In this document: positions 28,807-39,489 of the stretch, piece by piece
How positions within the stretch are numbered: the stretch's first letter is position 1
How the letters are laid out: each line of letters begins with the position of its first letter
Assembly: GCA_017984435.1 (NCBI GenBank)
Contig: JAGNZK010000005.1
Span: forward strand, 1 to 64,000
Source of the DNA: Nitrosomonas sp.
GTDB lineage: Bacteria > Pseudomonadota > Gammaproteobacteria > Burkholderiales > Nitrosomonadaceae
Reading direction: 5' to 3'
DNA length: 64,000 bases
The notes under the pieces: generated by a model
The model's database searches: none
What the model saw: only the letters and a program-made list of their open reading frames with translations
Told to the model about the DNA's origin: nothing
Translations under genes and position numbers: made by a program

Positions 28807-29232
28807 ATGACTCAAATTTATTTTTATTCAGGATCAAATGATAAGTTAAGAACGGCTTGTCGGCTTTGTGCCAAGGCGGTACAGCAAACAATGAGAGTGA
28901 TGGTTTACACACCTGATGTGGCATTGATTGAACAACTGGATGCATTGCTATGGACTTTTTCTCCCACCAGTTTTGTGCCGCATTGTAGTATTCATGCTGA
29001 TGAGCAACTGATCCAGGTAACGCCGGTCATTTTGAGTGACCGGATATTACCCGATGATCGTTTTGATGTGCTGCTGAATCTGCACGATCAACATCCACCT
29101 TCGTTTGGTCAGTTTAAGCGATTAATCGAGATTGCGGGTGTCTCTCATGAGGATAAGCTGGTTGCCCGTGAACGCTATCGTTTTTATAAGGATGCCGGTT
29201 ATGAGATACAGCATTACCATCTTGATGACTAG
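28807..29232 (+). CDS. holC: DNA polymerase III chi subunit HolC
   Basis: Clamp-loader accessory subunit that links the polymerase to single-strand binding protein. MTQIYFYSGSNDKLRTACRL is the family's usual opening, so I take the ATG at 28807 rather than an upstream GTG in frame at 28756. The 141-residue length fits. The pepA-holC-valS order is classic in proteobacteria. Confidence 0.93.
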   Translation: MTQIYFYSGSNDKLRTACRLCAKAVQQTMRVMVYTPDVALIEQLDALLWTFSPTSFVPHCSIHADEQLIQVTPVILSDRILPDDRFDVLLNLHDQHPPSFGQFKRLIEIAGVSHEDKLVARERYRFYKDAGYEIQHYHLDD

Positions 29233-29265
29233 ACGGAATCAGGATAAGCACTGACTTTTTCTATC

Positions 29266-29634
29266 ATGGACGAACATAAATCTTCAACAGATTTCGATGA
29301 TGCTGAAATACTGGCAAAATTTCGTAATTTACTCGGCAAATACCAGAATCAAGGCAAGATAATAGGGGTTACAACGTCTACACCAGTTTCCACTCCTACG
29401 GCTACTTCTCAGACTAATGGAATATCGCAGGAAGTAGAAGCAGATAGCATACCCACGTTAACTGAAATCGTGATACTCCATCCGTCAGTGATACAGCCAC
29501 AGCCAAAACGCTCCACACCGATCCGGCAGATACTGGATGCCGCGCTGGAAGATGCTCATATAGAAATGGATGCGTTGGATAGAAAAGCGTTGGCGCATGC
29601 GTTGGAGGTTCGTCTGGCTGATCAAGTTAAATAA
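29266..29634 (+). CDS. Small protein of unknown function between holC and valS
   Basis: A 122-residue hydrophilic protein with no signal peptide or membrane helix. It has an acidic N-terminus (residues 1-30), a Ser/Thr/Pro-rich linker (about 40-65) and a helical C-terminal part that begins STPIRQILDAALEDAHIEMD. It sits 33 bases past holC in the same direction, so it is probably co-transcribed. I do not recognise the family. Similar small genes are often found at this spot in betaproteobacteria, as far as I recall. Confidence 0.7.
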   Translation: MDEHKSSTDFDDAEILAKFRNLLGKYQNQGKIIGVTTSTPVSTPTATSQTNGISQEVEADSIPTLTEIVILHPSVIQPQPKRSTPIRQILDAALEDAHIEMDALDRKALAHALEVRLADQVK

Positions 29635-29797
29635 TTGCATTAAAAAACTTACCTTCTTCATATACTTCCTCTGACAAATATCGACGGTAAATTGGTGTAG
29701 GTTGAAAATAGAATCTGCCACTTATCATACGTGCCGATATGCCATCCGTTATAATGGCAGCCTCGTTTCTTTACTATTCAATCTAACCTTAAATTCC

Positions 29798-32566
29798 ATG
29801 GAACTCGAAAAAAGCTTTGACCCCAAACGTATTGAAGATAACTGGTATTCCATCTGGGAATCAGCAGGTTATTTTAAGGCGGCAGCCACAACGCAAGCAG
29901 ATCAATCGGCCTACTGCATCATGCTGCCGCCACCCAATGTCACCGGTACGTTGCACATGGGTCATGCGTTCCAGCATACTTTAATGGATGCATTGACGCG
30001 TTATCACCGCATGCTGGGGGATAGCACATTATGGCAACCGGGTACCGATCACGCCGGTATCGCTACGCAAATCGTGGTCGAGCGCCAATTGGACCAACAA
30101 AATCTTGATCGCCGCGAAATGGGACGGGAAGCGTTTTTGCAACGGGTGTGGCAATGGAAGGAAGAATCCGGTTCCACCATTACCCGGCAAATGCGGCGCC
30201 TAGGCACTTCCTGTGATTGGACACGCGAGCGTTTCACCATGGATGCCGACTTGTCACGTGCGGTGACCGAAGTGTTTGTGCACCTGTATCGTGAAGGACT
30301 CATTTATCGCGGTAAACGGTTGGTAAATTGGGATCCGGTATTGCAAACTGCAGTGTCTGATCTGGAAGTGGTATCGACCGAAGAAAATGGCTCCTTGTGG
30401 CATATCCGTTATCCTGTCGAACAAATCGATGGCACCTGGACAGACCAGGATGAGGCTTTAATTGTTGCGACTACCCGTCCCGAAACCATGCTGGGAGATG
30501 TGGCGGTTGCCGTGCATCCTGACGATCCACGTTATCAACATCTGATTGGGCGTCATGTGCGGTTGCCGCTGAGCGAACGCACTATTCCGATTATTGCGGA
30601 TACCTATGTCGACCTGGAATTCGGTACGGGATGTGTGAAAATCACGCCGGCGCACGATTTTAATGATTACCAGGTCGGGCAGCAACATCAATTGGTGCCG
30701 ATCAATATTTTTACCCTAGATGGAAAAATCAATGAGCTGGCGCCAACCGAATATCAAGGCATGGATCGCTTCGATGCCCGGAAAAAAATTGTTATTGATC
30801 TGCAAGCGCAAGGCTTTCTGGTTGAAATCAAGCCGCATAAACTGATGGCGCCGCGTGGTGATCGTACTAATACCATTATTGAACCGATGCTGACCGATCA
30901 ATGGTATGTCGCTATGGAAGGTTTGGCTAAACGTGGACTGGAAGTGGTTGCACAGGGTGAGGTTAAATTCACGCCGGATAACTGGACGCATGTTTACAAT
31001 CAATGGCTGGAAAATATTCAGGACTGGTGTATTTCGCGCCAGCTGTGGTGGGGACACCGTATTCCCGCATGGTATGACGAAGATGGCAATGTCACCGTTG
31101 CGCATACACTGGAAGAAGCACAGCAACTTTCCGGTAAAAACAATCTGACGCAAGACGACGATGTGTTGGATACGTGGTTTTCATCCGCACTCTGGCCATT
31201 CTCAACATTGGGTTGGCCGGATCAGACGCCGGAATTGAAAACCTTCCTGCCGACGTCGGTGCTCATCACCGGTTTTGACATTATTTTCTTCTGGGTGGCA
31301 CGCATGGTGATGATGTCGCTGCATTTCACCGGCAAAGTTCCTTTTAAGGAAGTGTATATCACCGGCCTGATTCGCGATGCCGAAGGCCAGAAAATGAGCA
31401 AATCCAAAGGTAATGTACTCGATCCGCTGGATCTGATCGATGGCATCACTTTATCCGATTTGCTGGCAAAGCGCACGACAGGGTTGATGAATCCGAAGCA
31501 AGCCGAATCCATTGAGAAAAATACCCGCAAGCATTTTTCCGAAGGTATTCCGGCTTTCGGAACCGATGCCCTGCGCTTTACTTTCGCCAGCTTGGCTTCG
31601 CATGGTCGTGATATCAAATTTGATATGCAGCGGTGCGAAGGTTATCGGAATTTTTGTAATAAACTTTGGAACGCAACCCGCTATGTGTTGATGAATTGCG
31701 AAGGCAAAGACACCGGACTGGATGATACATTGCCAGTGCTTTATTCCGCTCCCGATCAATGGATCATCAGCCGCCTGCAGCAAGCGGAACATGCTGTTGA
31801 GCAGGCATTTGGCAATTACCGCTTTGATTTGGTTGCGCGTGAAATCTACGAATTGGTGTGGGATGAGTATTGCGATTGGTATGTTGAATTTGCTAAAGTG
31901 CAATTAAATGGCGACCAAGATTCGGTGCAGCGGGCGACACGCCGCACCCTGGTGCGAGTATTGGAAGCGATATTGCGGCTTGCGCATCCAGTCATTCCGT
32001 TCATTACTGAGGAGCTTTGGCAGAAGGTCGCTCCCCTGGCAGGGAAAACAGGTGAGAGCATTATGTGTCAACCCTATCCAAAAACCGACGCGGCTAAAAT
32101 AAATAAGAACGCCATACAGTCCATTGTTTTGCTGAAAGACATGGTCAATGCTTGCCGCACGTTGCGTAGTGAAATGAACTTATCTCCGGCGGTGAGGGTA
32201 CCGTTGTTGGCAACAGGCAATCAGCAGGTTCTGACGGAATTCTCACCTTACTTATTGGCATTGGCAAAATTAGCGAATATTGATTGTAAGCAGGATGAAT
32301 TACCCAATGTCGACGCACCAGTCTCTATCGTGGGCGAATTTCGACTCATGCTGAAAGTTGAAATTGATGTCAAAGCCGAGCGCGAGCGTTTGATGAAAGA
32401 AATTGCGCGGATTGAAATAGAAGTAACCAAAGCAAAATCAAAACTGACTAACGCCAGCTTTGTTGAGCGCGCACCGACAAATGTCGTGGCACAGGAAGAG
32501 GAACGGTTAACAGCCTTTAATGCGAAACTGGATAAACTGAAAGAACAACTGAGTAAACTGGGATAA
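29798..32566 (+). CDS. valS: Valyl-tRNA synthetase ValS
   Basis: Charges tRNA-Val. It is a class I enzyme of 922 residues with HMGH (the HIGH motif) in [23 protein letters not shown] in the catalytic domain, an editing domain between, and a C-terminal coiled coil (about 855-920) typical of ValS. The start is the ATG at 29798 ([20 protein letters not shown]); an in-frame extension back to 29702 lacks family similarity. Confidence 0.97.
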   Translation: MELEKSFDPKRIEDNWYSIWESAGYFKAAATTQADQSAYCIMLPPPNVTGTLHMGHAFQHTLMDALTRYHRMLGDSTLWQPGTDHAGIATQIVVERQLDQQNLDRREMGREAFLQRVWQWKEESGSTITRQMRRLGTSCDWTRERFTMDADLSRAVTEVFVHLYREGLIYRGKRLVNWDPVLQTAVSDLEVVSTEENGSLWHIRYPVEQIDGTWTDQDEALIVATTRPETMLGDVAVAVHPDDPRYQHLIGRHVRLPLSERTIPIIADTYVDLEFGTGCVKITPAHDFNDYQVGQQHQLVPINIFTLDGKINELAPTEYQGMDRFDARKKIVIDLQAQGFLVEIKPHKLMAPRGDRTNTIIEPMLTDQWYVAMEGLAKRGLEVVAQGEVKFTPDNWTHVYNQWLENIQDWCISRQLWWGHRIPAWYDEDGNVTVAHTLEEAQQLSGKNNLTQDDDVLDTWFSSALWPFSTLGWPDQTPELKTFLPTSVLITGFDIIFFWVARMVMMSLHFTGKVPFKEVYITGLIRDAEGQKMSKSKGNVLDPLDLIDGITLSDLLAKRTTGLMNPKQAESIEKNTRKHFSEGIPAFGTDALRFTFASLASHGRDIKFDMQRCEGYRNFCNKLWNATRYVLMNCEGKDTGLDDTLPVLYSAPDQWIISRLQQAEHAVEQAFGNYRFDLVAREIYELVWDEYCDWYVEFAKVQLNGDQDSVQRATRRTLVRVLEAILRLAHPVIPFITEELWQKVAPLAGKTGESIMCQPYPKTDAAKINKNAIQSIVLLKDMVNACRTLRSEMNLSPAVRVPLLATGNQQVLTEFSPYLLALAKLANIDCKQDELPNVDAPVSIVGEFRLMLKVEIDVKAERERLMKEIARIEIEVTKAKSKLTNASFVERAPTNVVAQEEERLTAFNAKLDKLKEQLSKLG

Positions 32567-32598
32567 TCACTGCATGAATCTGGAGGGTCTCAGTGATT
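32565..32598 (+). repeat. Inverted repeat just after valS
   Basis: AATCACTG (32565-32572) pairs exactly with CAGTGATT (32591-32598), starting within the valS stop codon. No T-run follows. It could be a weak terminator or a leader hairpin for the HD-GYP gene. Confidence 0.35.
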
Positions 32599-32665
32599 GC
32601 ATGCATCAGAATCAACCGGAACGTCGGATAATCGACTAATAAAGTTATTTTCTATATTGGATCCC

Positions 32666-33882
32666 ATGATAAAAAAAGTAAAAGCTGATGATGTTCGACT
32701 AGGAATGTATATCCAAGAGATCCGTGGGAATTGGCTGGAACATCCGTTCTGGCGAAAATCGTTCAAACTGGATAGTCAGAAAGATTTCGACAAGCTGCTG
32801 AATTGCAACCTGGATGAAATATGGATCGATATTAGCAAAGGTCTGGATGTTGCGGTCAATGAAAAGGCAGCAGAGCCTTCAGGTGCTCAAAATGCCGCTG
32901 CAGATAAGGCAATCACTGAAACGCCGCGACCGGTTAAAAAAACTTCAGCGCCGGTCTCTATGGAAGAGGAATTAAGTTCCGCAAAAAAAATACATAATAA
33001 GGCAAAAGAAGCGGTTATCACCATGTTTAGCGATGTTCGCATGGGTAAAGCACTTGAGATTGGAGAGGTTACTTCACTGGTTGATGAGATTAATCAATCG
33101 CTGGAGCGAAATACCAATGCGTTGCTCAGTCTGATTCGACTAAAAAATGTTGATGAATATACTTATCTGCATTCAGTTGCAGTTTGCATGCTCATGGTCG
33201 CACTGGGAAGACAATTGAATTTGAATAGCGATCAATTGAAACAGGTTGGCGTTGCCGGATTGCTGCATGATATCGGCAAAATGGCGATACCCCATGAAAT
33301 GTTGAATAAACCGGACAAGCTGACGGATGAGGAATTTAATATTGTTAAACAGCATCCGCAGCGTGGTTGGGAGTACAGAAGTCATGTTATCAAGTGGATG
33401 AAGTCGCTCTGGATGTTTGTTTGCATCATCATGAGCGTGTGGATGGGCGAGGCTATCCGGAGAAATTATCGGGTGATGCACTGACTCTATTCGCGCGTAT
33501 GGGGGCAGTTTGTGACGTATATGACGCAATTAGCTCAGAGCGCTGTTATAAGAAAGCCTGGGGACCTGCCGAATCAATTCGAAAAATGGTGTCATGGAAA
33601 GACGGTCATTTTGACGAAGTGGTATTCCATGCTTTTGTTAAAACCATTGGTATCTATCCCAATGGTACTTTGTTAAAACTTAAATCCGGGCGGCTCGGTG
33701 TGGTAATTGAACAATCAAAGAAGAGTTTAACCACGCCGATCATCAAAATTTTCTTTTCTACTCGTGCCAATGCACATATTCCGATTGAAATTTTAGATTT
33801 GTCGAAAGAAACGGACGGTATTGATAACATTGAAGATCCGCAGAAATGGCAGCTTGATGTTAATAAAATACAAGGCATATGA
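32666..33882 (+). pseudogene. HD-GYP cyclic-di-GMP phosphodiesterase gene, frameshifted
   Basis: The first frame (from ATG 32666, MIKKVKADDVRLGMYI) has the DUF3391 N-terminal domain and the start of the HD domain, including LLHDIGKMAIP and VKQHPQRGWE. The frame then changes near 33372-33380, and the second frame continues with VDEVALDVCLHHHERVDGRG and the rest to 33882. One base appears to be missing between GWE and KSCYQVDEVAL. Together the halves make a normal HD-GYP protein of about 405 residues. Either the gene is broken or there is a sequence error. As written, the protein would lose the HHE and DGxGYP metal and substrate residues. Confidence 0.85.
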
Positions 33883-33935
33883 GATTGGTTTAGCGGTCTC
33901 TGTAATATCTGTAGTTTATCCGGATACTAGCGATT

Positions 33936-34772
33936 ATGCAGTCAGGTACTATTACACAAGTATTGGCAGAGGCGTGCCGGAATATTGACAGAATAGATGC
34001 ACGGCTGTTGTTGCAACATGTGTTAGATGTCGATCATGCTTTTTTGTTGACCTACCCCGATCAAACGCTGACTTCGCAGCAAACGAAAGCGTTTCTGCGA
34101 TTGATTAAGCGGCGTATTGATGGTGTCCCGGTTGCTTATCTGATTGGAGAACGTGAATTCTACGATCTGACTTTTAAAGTCACTGAAGCAGTTCTGATTC
34201 CCCGTCCGGAAACTGAATTGCTGGTCGAATTGGCACTGGAACGGATACCTGTTGATCAACCCTGTAAGATACTGGATCTGGGAACAGGTAGTGGTGCGAT
34301 TGCCATCACCATTGCCAAGCATCGTCCTCAGTCACGAGTTATTGCGGTTGATGTGTCAGCAGATGCTATCGCTGTTTCCGGATGGAATGCCAAAAATCTG
34401 CAAGTGGATAATCTTCATCTCACAATAGGAAACTGGTTTGATGAACTTTCAGGGGAGGAATTTGATCTGATTCTATCAAATCCGCCTTATGTGGCAAACA
34501 ATGATCCTCACCTTGCGCAAGGGGATCTGCGTTTTGAACCATGGATTGCTCTAGCAGCGGAAGACAACGGTTTGGCGTGTATCCGGCATATCATCAACGC
34601 AGCACCTCGGTATCTCATTAAGAGTGGATGGTTGTTGCTGGAACATGGTTATGATCAGGCTGCTGCATGCAGGCAATTGTTGGACAATATGAATTTTAGT
34701 AATATTTGTTCTTACCCGGATTTGGCTGGCATAATGCGGGTGAGTGGTGGTCAATTGAATACGTCAATGTAG
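33936..34772 (+). CDS. prmC: Release factor glutamine methyltransferase PrmC
   Basis: Methylates the glutamine of the GGQ motif in peptide release factors RF1/RF2. The 278-residue protein has an N-terminal helical domain and a Rossmann SAM domain with ILDLGTGSGAIAI and the substrate-binding NPPY motif (LSNPPYVANNDP). Length and order are normal. It is followed by grxD 85 bases later. Confidence 0.95.
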   Translation: MQSGTITQVLAEACRNIDRIDARLLLQHVLDVDHAFLLTYPDQTLTSQQTKAFLRLIKRRIDGVPVAYLIGEREFYDLTFKVTEAVLIPRPETELLVELALERIPVDQPCKILDLGTGSGAIAITIAKHRPQSRVIAVDVSADAIAVSGWNAKNLQVDNLHLTIGNWFDELSGEEFDLILSNPPYVANNDPHLAQGDLRFEPWIALAAEDNGLACIRHIINAAPRYLIKSGWLLLEHGYDQAAACRQLLDNMNFSNICSYPDLAGIMRVSGGQLNTSM

Positions 34773-34857
34773 GTCAGGTGTGTGATTGGTGTAGAAATTC
34801 ATGACGCTGTTTCTGTATAAAACTTTTGAGGAATGATCTTTTGGAGAAATTAACACT

Positions 34858-35166
34858 ATGAATGTTGAAGATTTAATCGAACAACAAATTACCGGGCATC
34901 CGGTAGTCCTTTATATGAAAGGTACGCAAGACCAGCCGCAATGTGGTTTTTCTGCGAATGCGGTAAATATTCTTAAAGCTTGTGGTGTTGATAATATTTT
35001 TTCTGTCGACGTGCTGGCGGATCCGGAAATCAGACAGGGTATCAAGGATTACTCAAATTGGCCCACGATTCCCCAGTTATACGTTAATGGTGAATTTATT
35101 GGCGGCTCGGATATCGTGACCGAAATGTATCAGACTGGAGAGTTGCAGAAGTTGTTTGAAAATTGA
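34858..35166 (+). CDS. grxD: Monothiol glutaredoxin GrxD
   Basis: Small iron-sulfur-carrying glutaredoxin of the CGFS type. It has [17 protein letters not shown], the cis-proline loop WPTIPQLYV and the GGSDIVTEM glutathione-binding end. The 102-residue length is exact for the family. TTTTGGAGAAA precedes the ATG. Confidence 0.96.
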   Translation: MNVEDLIEQQITGHPVVLYMKGTQDQPQCGFSANAVNILKACGVDNIFSVDVLADPEIRQGIKDYSNWPTIPQLYVNGEFIGGSDIVTEMYQTGELQKLFEN

Positions 35167-35188
35167 TATCAATTAAATGACCCAATCA

Positions 35189-35226
35189 CGATTCAGTTTG
35201 TTCGAGCTAGAGAATGAACTGAATCG
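35189..35226. terminator. Hairpin between convergent grxD and yqaA-like genes
   Basis: CGATTCAGTT (35189-35198) is perfectly complementary to AACTGAATCG (35217-35226). Being between convergent genes, it could act on both transcripts. A strong T-run is lacking. Confidence 0.5.
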
Positions 35227-35246
35227 CAAATGCTGTAACAATCAGT

Positions 35247-35666
35247 TTAATTGACTGCTGTTGCAATAACCCAATAGCGCGCAAACTTGCCGACAGCGAT
35301 AAATACTAGCGCCCATAGCCAATTGGCACGTAGCCATCCGGCAGCAACACACAATACATCACCGATTAATGGTGCCCAAGAAAGCAGCAGGATAGGGGTA
35401 CCATGTTGACGCACCCATTCCAATCCGCGCGTATTGCTCCCCAATTTCTTGAGCACGGTTTTTTCATCCGGAAGAAATCGACCAATCAAATACGAACTCA
35501 TGCCGCCCAGCGTATTGCCTACCGTTGCCAGAGCAAGCGCCTGCCAGTGGAGTTCAGGGTAGGCCAATAAAACACCGACGAGTACCGCTTCAGATCCGCC
35601 CGGAAGCAACGTGGCTGCCAGGAAACTGCTGATGAATAAAGCCAATAGGCTTGATTGTTCGTCCAT
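35247..35666 (-). CDS. YqaA/DedA-related inner-membrane protein
   Basis: A 139-residue membrane protein with about four hydrophobic segments. FLAATLLPGGSEAVLVG and the later SWAPLIGDVLCVAAGWL fit the short YqaA branch of the DedA (SNARE-associated) family; DedA relatives act in lipid-carrier flipping. The substrate is unknown here. Its end faces grxD and its start lies 23 bases from the IS3 remnant, so its own promoter region may have been displaced by that element. Confidence 0.85.
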   Translation of the reverse strand: MDEQSSLLALFISSFLAATLLPGGSEAVLVGVLLAYPELHWQALALATVGNTLGGMSSYLIGRFLPDEKTVLKKLGSNTRGLEWVRQHGTPILLLSWAPLIGDVLCVAAGWLRANWLWALVFIAVGKFARYWVIATAVN

Positions 35667-35694
35667 AAAAGCGATCCGGGGTTAGAAAATGAGG

Positions 35695-36195
35695 TCAGTT
35701 GGCAATAGTGGAGTCCAACGGGTTAAGCGGCAATAGCTTTTCATAATATTGCCGCATGAATGCAGCGGGTGACAGGTAGCCGAGGCAAGCCTGTTTTCGT
35801 TGCCGGTTGTAGGAGATTTCGATGTACTCGGTGATCTCCTGTATTGCCTGTGCTCGGGTACGGTAGCGCCGATGGTAAATCAGTTCATTTTTGAGTGTTC
35901 CCCAGAAGCTTTCCATCGGAGCGTTATCCCAACAATCTCCTTTGCGGCTCATCGATGCTGTCATGCCAAACTGTCTCAGTAGTTTCTGGTAATCTTGTGC
36001 GCAGTATTGACTGCCTCGATCCGAGTGGAGAATCAGTCCCTTGGCCGGATGCCTGGCAGAAACACCTCGGAATAAGGCCTGCATGACCAAGTTTTTCGTC
36101 ATTCTCTCACTCATGGCATAACCGACCAGTTCACCGCTGAACAAATCCTTAAGTCCAGCCAAGTACACCCAGCCTTCAAGTTCCGCTCCGGACAA
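35695..36195 (-). pseudogene. IS3-family orfB, C-terminal part only
   Basis: The frame has EGWVYLAGLKDLFSGELVGY, then LILHSDRGSQYC (second catalytic Asp) and the final ESFWGTLKNEL (catalytic Glu), ending in the normal orfB tail. The N-terminal half, with the helix-turn-helix and the first Asp (TDITY), is absent. It overlaps the orfA remnant by 20 bases in another frame, at a deletion junction. Confidence 0.85.
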
Positions 36196-36439
36196 AGGTC
36201 TCTCGGGTGCGCTGGTGTGCCGCTCGAATCTCGATTTCCAGCTCGGTCAACGGCTTCTGATTCTTGCCAACATCATCCAATTTGCCCAGGCGTGCTGCAT
36301 GTATCCAGCTCTTCAGCGTTCCTGGCGGCAATGACAATCGCCTTGCCGCTTCAGATATCGTCAAACCATCCGCTTCATGCAGACTCACTGCCTGCGCCAG
36401 AAATTCCTGCGTGTAAATCCCTCTTGGTATCCGTTTCAT
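36176..36439 (-). pseudogene. IS3-family orfA fused to an orfB scrap
   Basis: Residues 1-68 are a normal OrfA start (KRIPRGIYTQEFLAQAVSL, helix-turn-helix SEAARRLSLPPGTLKSWIHA). Then the sequence jumps to EIRAAHQRTRETF, which belongs to the N-terminal part of OrfB, before running out of frame. Two separate deletions therefore explain the element: one between mid-orfA and early orfB, and one within orfB. Confidence 0.75.
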
Positions 36440-36644
36440 CTCACTCCTCCATTTCCAGTATCTTATAGAAACGTCGGACTCCTCTTTTTACAGCTTACCT
36501 CAGTTCAGGGTGGACGAATTATTTTGAGGTTTGTTGAAGTCGCATGGATAAATACCCACATATGCAATCCTTTGCGAGATTTCCTGTCAAATCAGGTTTG
36601 CATCAGACACCAGTATATTTACATTGCTTTCCCGGATTGTTTAT

Positions 36645-38042
36645 TTACCCATATTTCTTCCGATTGCGTCGCCGTTTACTATGCGCACGCCGGGCTTCAG
36701 CCTCGGTCAGTGGTGCGGGTTTCTTATCGGCATAGGGATTATGTCCCACTTTAAAATCAACCCGAAGCGGCGTACCCTGTAATTTGAAAACCTCGCGAAA
36801 AGTATTTTCCAGGTAACGCCGATAGGTTTCCGGCACATGATTCAGCATGCTGCCATGCACGATAATGAGCGGTGGATTGGAACCACCCTGGTGGGCATAG
36901 CGCATTTTGGGGCGTGACATGCCGCCACGCGGTGGCGGATGTTTTTCAATTGCGGCAATTAACGCACGTGTTAGTTTGGGTGTGGATAAATCCGCCATGG
37001 CAGCAGCATAGGCTTTATCAATCGAAGGCAGCAGATTATTCGTGCCTGTGCCTTGCAATGCGGAGATATAGTGCATTTGCGCAAAGCTCAGGAAAGCCAT
37101 TTTACGCGTCAGCTCACGTTTGATGGTATCGCGCTGATATTCATCCAGCCCATCCCATTTATTCACCGCAATGACCAATGCGCGTCCTGTTTCCAGTATA
37201 AATCCGGCAATATGCGCATCCTGATCGGAGATTTCATTTCTGGCATCCAGGACCAGCACCACCACATTGGCGTCTTCAATGGCTTGCAGGGTTTTGATCA
37301 CCGAGAATTTTTCGATGGTTTCAAACACCTGTCCACGACGCCGTAAACCAGCCGTGTCGATCAGGGTATAGTGTTTTTCTTTATGCTCGAAATCGATATA
37401 AATACTATCCCGGGTCGTGCCTGGCTGATCAAACGCGATCACCCGTTCCTCACCCAGCAATGTGTTAATCAGCGTGGATTTTCCAACATTCGGCCGGCCT
37501 ACAATGGCAATCTTGGGATGCCTGCTCGCGGGTGACTCTTCTTCAGCGTCTGGAAAATCAACCAATGCCCAATCGGCCAATTCCTTGATATTATCGCCAT
37601 GCATCGCCGATACCGCGCAGGGCTCACCCAGACCCAATTCGTAAAACTCTGCGGTAACGACAGCCGTCATCATGCCTTCGGTTTTATTGACCACCAACAG
37701 AATATTTTGCCCGGATTTTCGCAGTTGCTCGGCAATGATTTTGTCGTGCGCAGTAACGCCCTGACGACCATCTACGATAAACAGCACTTTATCCGCTTCG
37801 TCAATCGCTTGCAGTGTTTGTTTGGCCATGGCATGTAAAATGCCTTCTTTGATGACCGGCTCAAAACCGCCGGTATCCATCACCAGATAGGGTTTATCAC
37901 CCACCCTGCCCTGACCGTAATGACGATCCCGTGTCAAACCGGGGATATCCGCAACAATGGCGTCACGGGTACGGGTCAGGCGGTTAAATAAGGTTGATTT
38001 GCCGACATTCGGTCGGCCAACCAAAACAAGTGTGGGTTTCAT
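36645..38042 (-). CDS. der: Ribosome assembly GTPase Der (EngA)
   Basis: Essential GTPase for 50S subunit maturation. There are two tandem G domains, each starting [10 protein letters not shown] (near residues 8 and 180), with their own TR/G2, DTAG/DTGG and NKxD motifs, then a C-terminal KH-like domain and a basic tail ([15 protein letters not shown]). The 465 residues are normal. Last gene of the hisS-TPR-bamB-der series. The 142 bases between its stop and the IS3 element show no gene. Confidence 0.97.
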   Translation of the reverse strand: MKPTLVLVGRPNVGKSTLFNRLTRTRDAIVADIPGLTRDRHYGQGRVGDKPYLVMDTGGFEPVIKEGILHAMAKQTLQAIDEADKVLFIVDGRQGVTAHDKIIAEQLRKSGQNILLVVNKTEGMMTAVVTAEFYELGLGEPCAVSAMHGDNIKELADWALVDFPDAEEESPASRHPKIAIVGRPNVGKSTLINTLLGEERVIAFDQPGTTRDSIYIDFEHKEKHYTLIDTAGLRRRGQVFETIEKFSVIKTLQAIEDANVVVLVLDARNEISDQDAHIAGFILETGRALVIAVNKWDGLDEYQRDTIKRELTRKMAFLSFAQMHYISALQGTGTNNLLPSIDKAYAAAMADLSTPKLTRALIAAIEKHPPPRGGMSRPKMRYAHQGGSNPPLIIVHGSMLNHVPETYRRYLENTFREVFKLQGTPLRVDFKVGHNPYADKKPAPLTEAEARRAHSKRRRNRKKYG

Positions 38043-38133
38043 GATTTTTTGCTGCCAATGCTGTACACATTACGTGCCATTAAATTAAAGTACCGGTGAA
38101 TCCTTGCGGACTCAAAAAGACTGACATAAATTG

Positions 38134-39384
38134 CTAGAATTGGACACTAAAAACGTAAACCCCGCCTTTAGCTGTTTGCACTGCAAATCCATCCGGCAAT
38201 GAACTCGGCGGAGTTTGTATGGCGGTACCGTCAGTCGCAGAACGGGCTACCAATACACCATCATAATTTCGTAATAGATTGACATAGCCTTGATCATCTC
38301 CGACCACAATATATTGTCCTCTTATGATGGGCGAGGATAATTTCTTACTCCCCAATCGGCTTTGTTTCCACATACCGGCACCACTGAGCAAGTCATAGGC
38401 CGCAACAATGCCTTTCTCTTCAGTTACATAGACATAATCATTGTCCATAGTCAGACCGGCACTGCTCGACGCTTCACGCGCCCATATTTGTGTACCGTCG
38501 TTAATTGCAAAACATGCCACACGTCCCTGGTAAGCAACCGCGCAAACAAATTGATTATTGACCACCGGTGAGCTGGTGACATCCGTCATGCGTTCCAGTT
38601 CAGTCACACCACGCGGCTGTGAAACAGTGACTTCCCAACCTAAGTTGCCATTAAATAAACTCATTGCCACCAATTTCCCACCGGGAAAACCGGCAAACAC
38701 CGCACCGTGTGCCAGCGTTATTCCCGCAGTGCTGCGTACCGTCAATGAAGGAGTCGCGCCTTGATAAATCCATTTTCGCTTCCCATCAATAGCGTCAAGC
38801 CCAAATATCCGACCATCCAAAGTGCGTACCACTACAATATTATTTTGTATTTGCGGCGGACTCAAAATTTCACTGGTAACGGGCGCTTGCCATAACATAT
38901 GCCCGGATTCATTATAAGCAAGCACTTCCCCCTTGAATGTTCCTATCAGAATCAACCCCTCACCAATGCCAACCCCGGCGGAGAATCTATTTTTAGTTTT
39001 TATCTGCCAGAGTTGTTTGCCGGTCGCCGTATCGTATTTCGTCAGCTTTCCTTCTTCATCCGCCACATACAATGCGCCATTGTCATATACCGTATAAAAA
39101 GATGCGATCTGATTCTCACTGACTTTGTCTTTCCATTTTAAAGGCATAGGATCGGTTGCCTTCAACGCATCCAGTTCTTCCTTTTCATAGACGATCACTT
39201 CTTCTTTAACAAAGATATCTGATAATTGTGTACTCATCGATTCGACGATTCGCGTATCAAACGGATTCATCGTGCCACAACTGGTTAGCAGCCAAATAAT
39301 TCCTATCGAGAATAAAGATAATCGCCAAGACCTGACGGAATTCAATTGAACAATCACTTTACTGGGATACTTCTGGGCATTCAT
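38134..39384 (-). CDS. bamB: Outer-membrane assembly lipoprotein BamB
   Basis: Beta-propeller subunit of the BAM complex. The start at 39384 is chosen because AGGA is spaced six bases before its ATG; longer in-frame extensions start with TTG. The 416-residue protein begins with a signal peptide and lipobox (WLLTSCGTMNPFD), then about eight PQQ-like blades (for example ATGKQLWQIK, DGKRKWIYQG). The place between the YfgM-like gene and der is the conserved location. Confidence 0.93.
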   Translation of the reverse strand: MNAQKYPSKVIVQLNSVRSWRLSLFSIGIIWLLTSCGTMNPFDTRIVESMSTQLSDIFVKEEVIVYEKEELDALKATDPMPLKWKDKVSENQIASFYTVYDNGALYVADEEGKLTKYDTATGKQLWQIKTKNRFSAGVGIGEGLILIGTFKGEVLAYNESGHMLWQAPVTSEILSPPQIQNNIVVVRTLDGRIFGLDAIDGKRKWIYQGATPSLTVRSTAGITLAHGAVFAGFPGGKLVAMSLFNGNLGWEVTVSQPRGVTELERMTDVTSSPVVNNQFVCAVAYQGRVACFAINDGTQIWAREASSSAGLTMDNDYVYVTEEKGIVAAYDLLSGAGMWKQSRLGSKKLSSPIIRGQYIVVGDDQGYVNLLRNYDGVLVARSATDGTAIQTPPSSLPDGFAVQTAKGGVYVFSVQF

Positions 39385-39489
39385 AGTCCTAAACAAAGCG
39401 AAGCGCGAACAACCCAATATTGTAATAAAAGCAGGCAGGTCTGCAAAGGGAATGCTCGCCAATCCGGATTCCGAGAAACATCCTAATAG

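Larger units (their letters stand above)
35690..36502 (-). mobile_element. Internally deleted IS3-family element
   Basis: The ends at 35690 (TGAGGTCAGTTGGCAATAG inward) and 36502 (TGAGGTAAGCTGTAAAAAG inward, minus strand) are imperfect inverted repeats that later share GGAGTCC. The span of 813 bp is well short of the usual 1.2-1.3 kb. The flanking triplets AAA and GTT do not form a target duplication. OrfA and orfB are both present only in part, so the element cannot move by itself. Confidence 0.75.

Noticed and set aside
31451-31903. 150-codon open frame on the minus strand opposite valS
   Set aside because: Antisense to a conserved synthetase; composition mirrors the valS codons.
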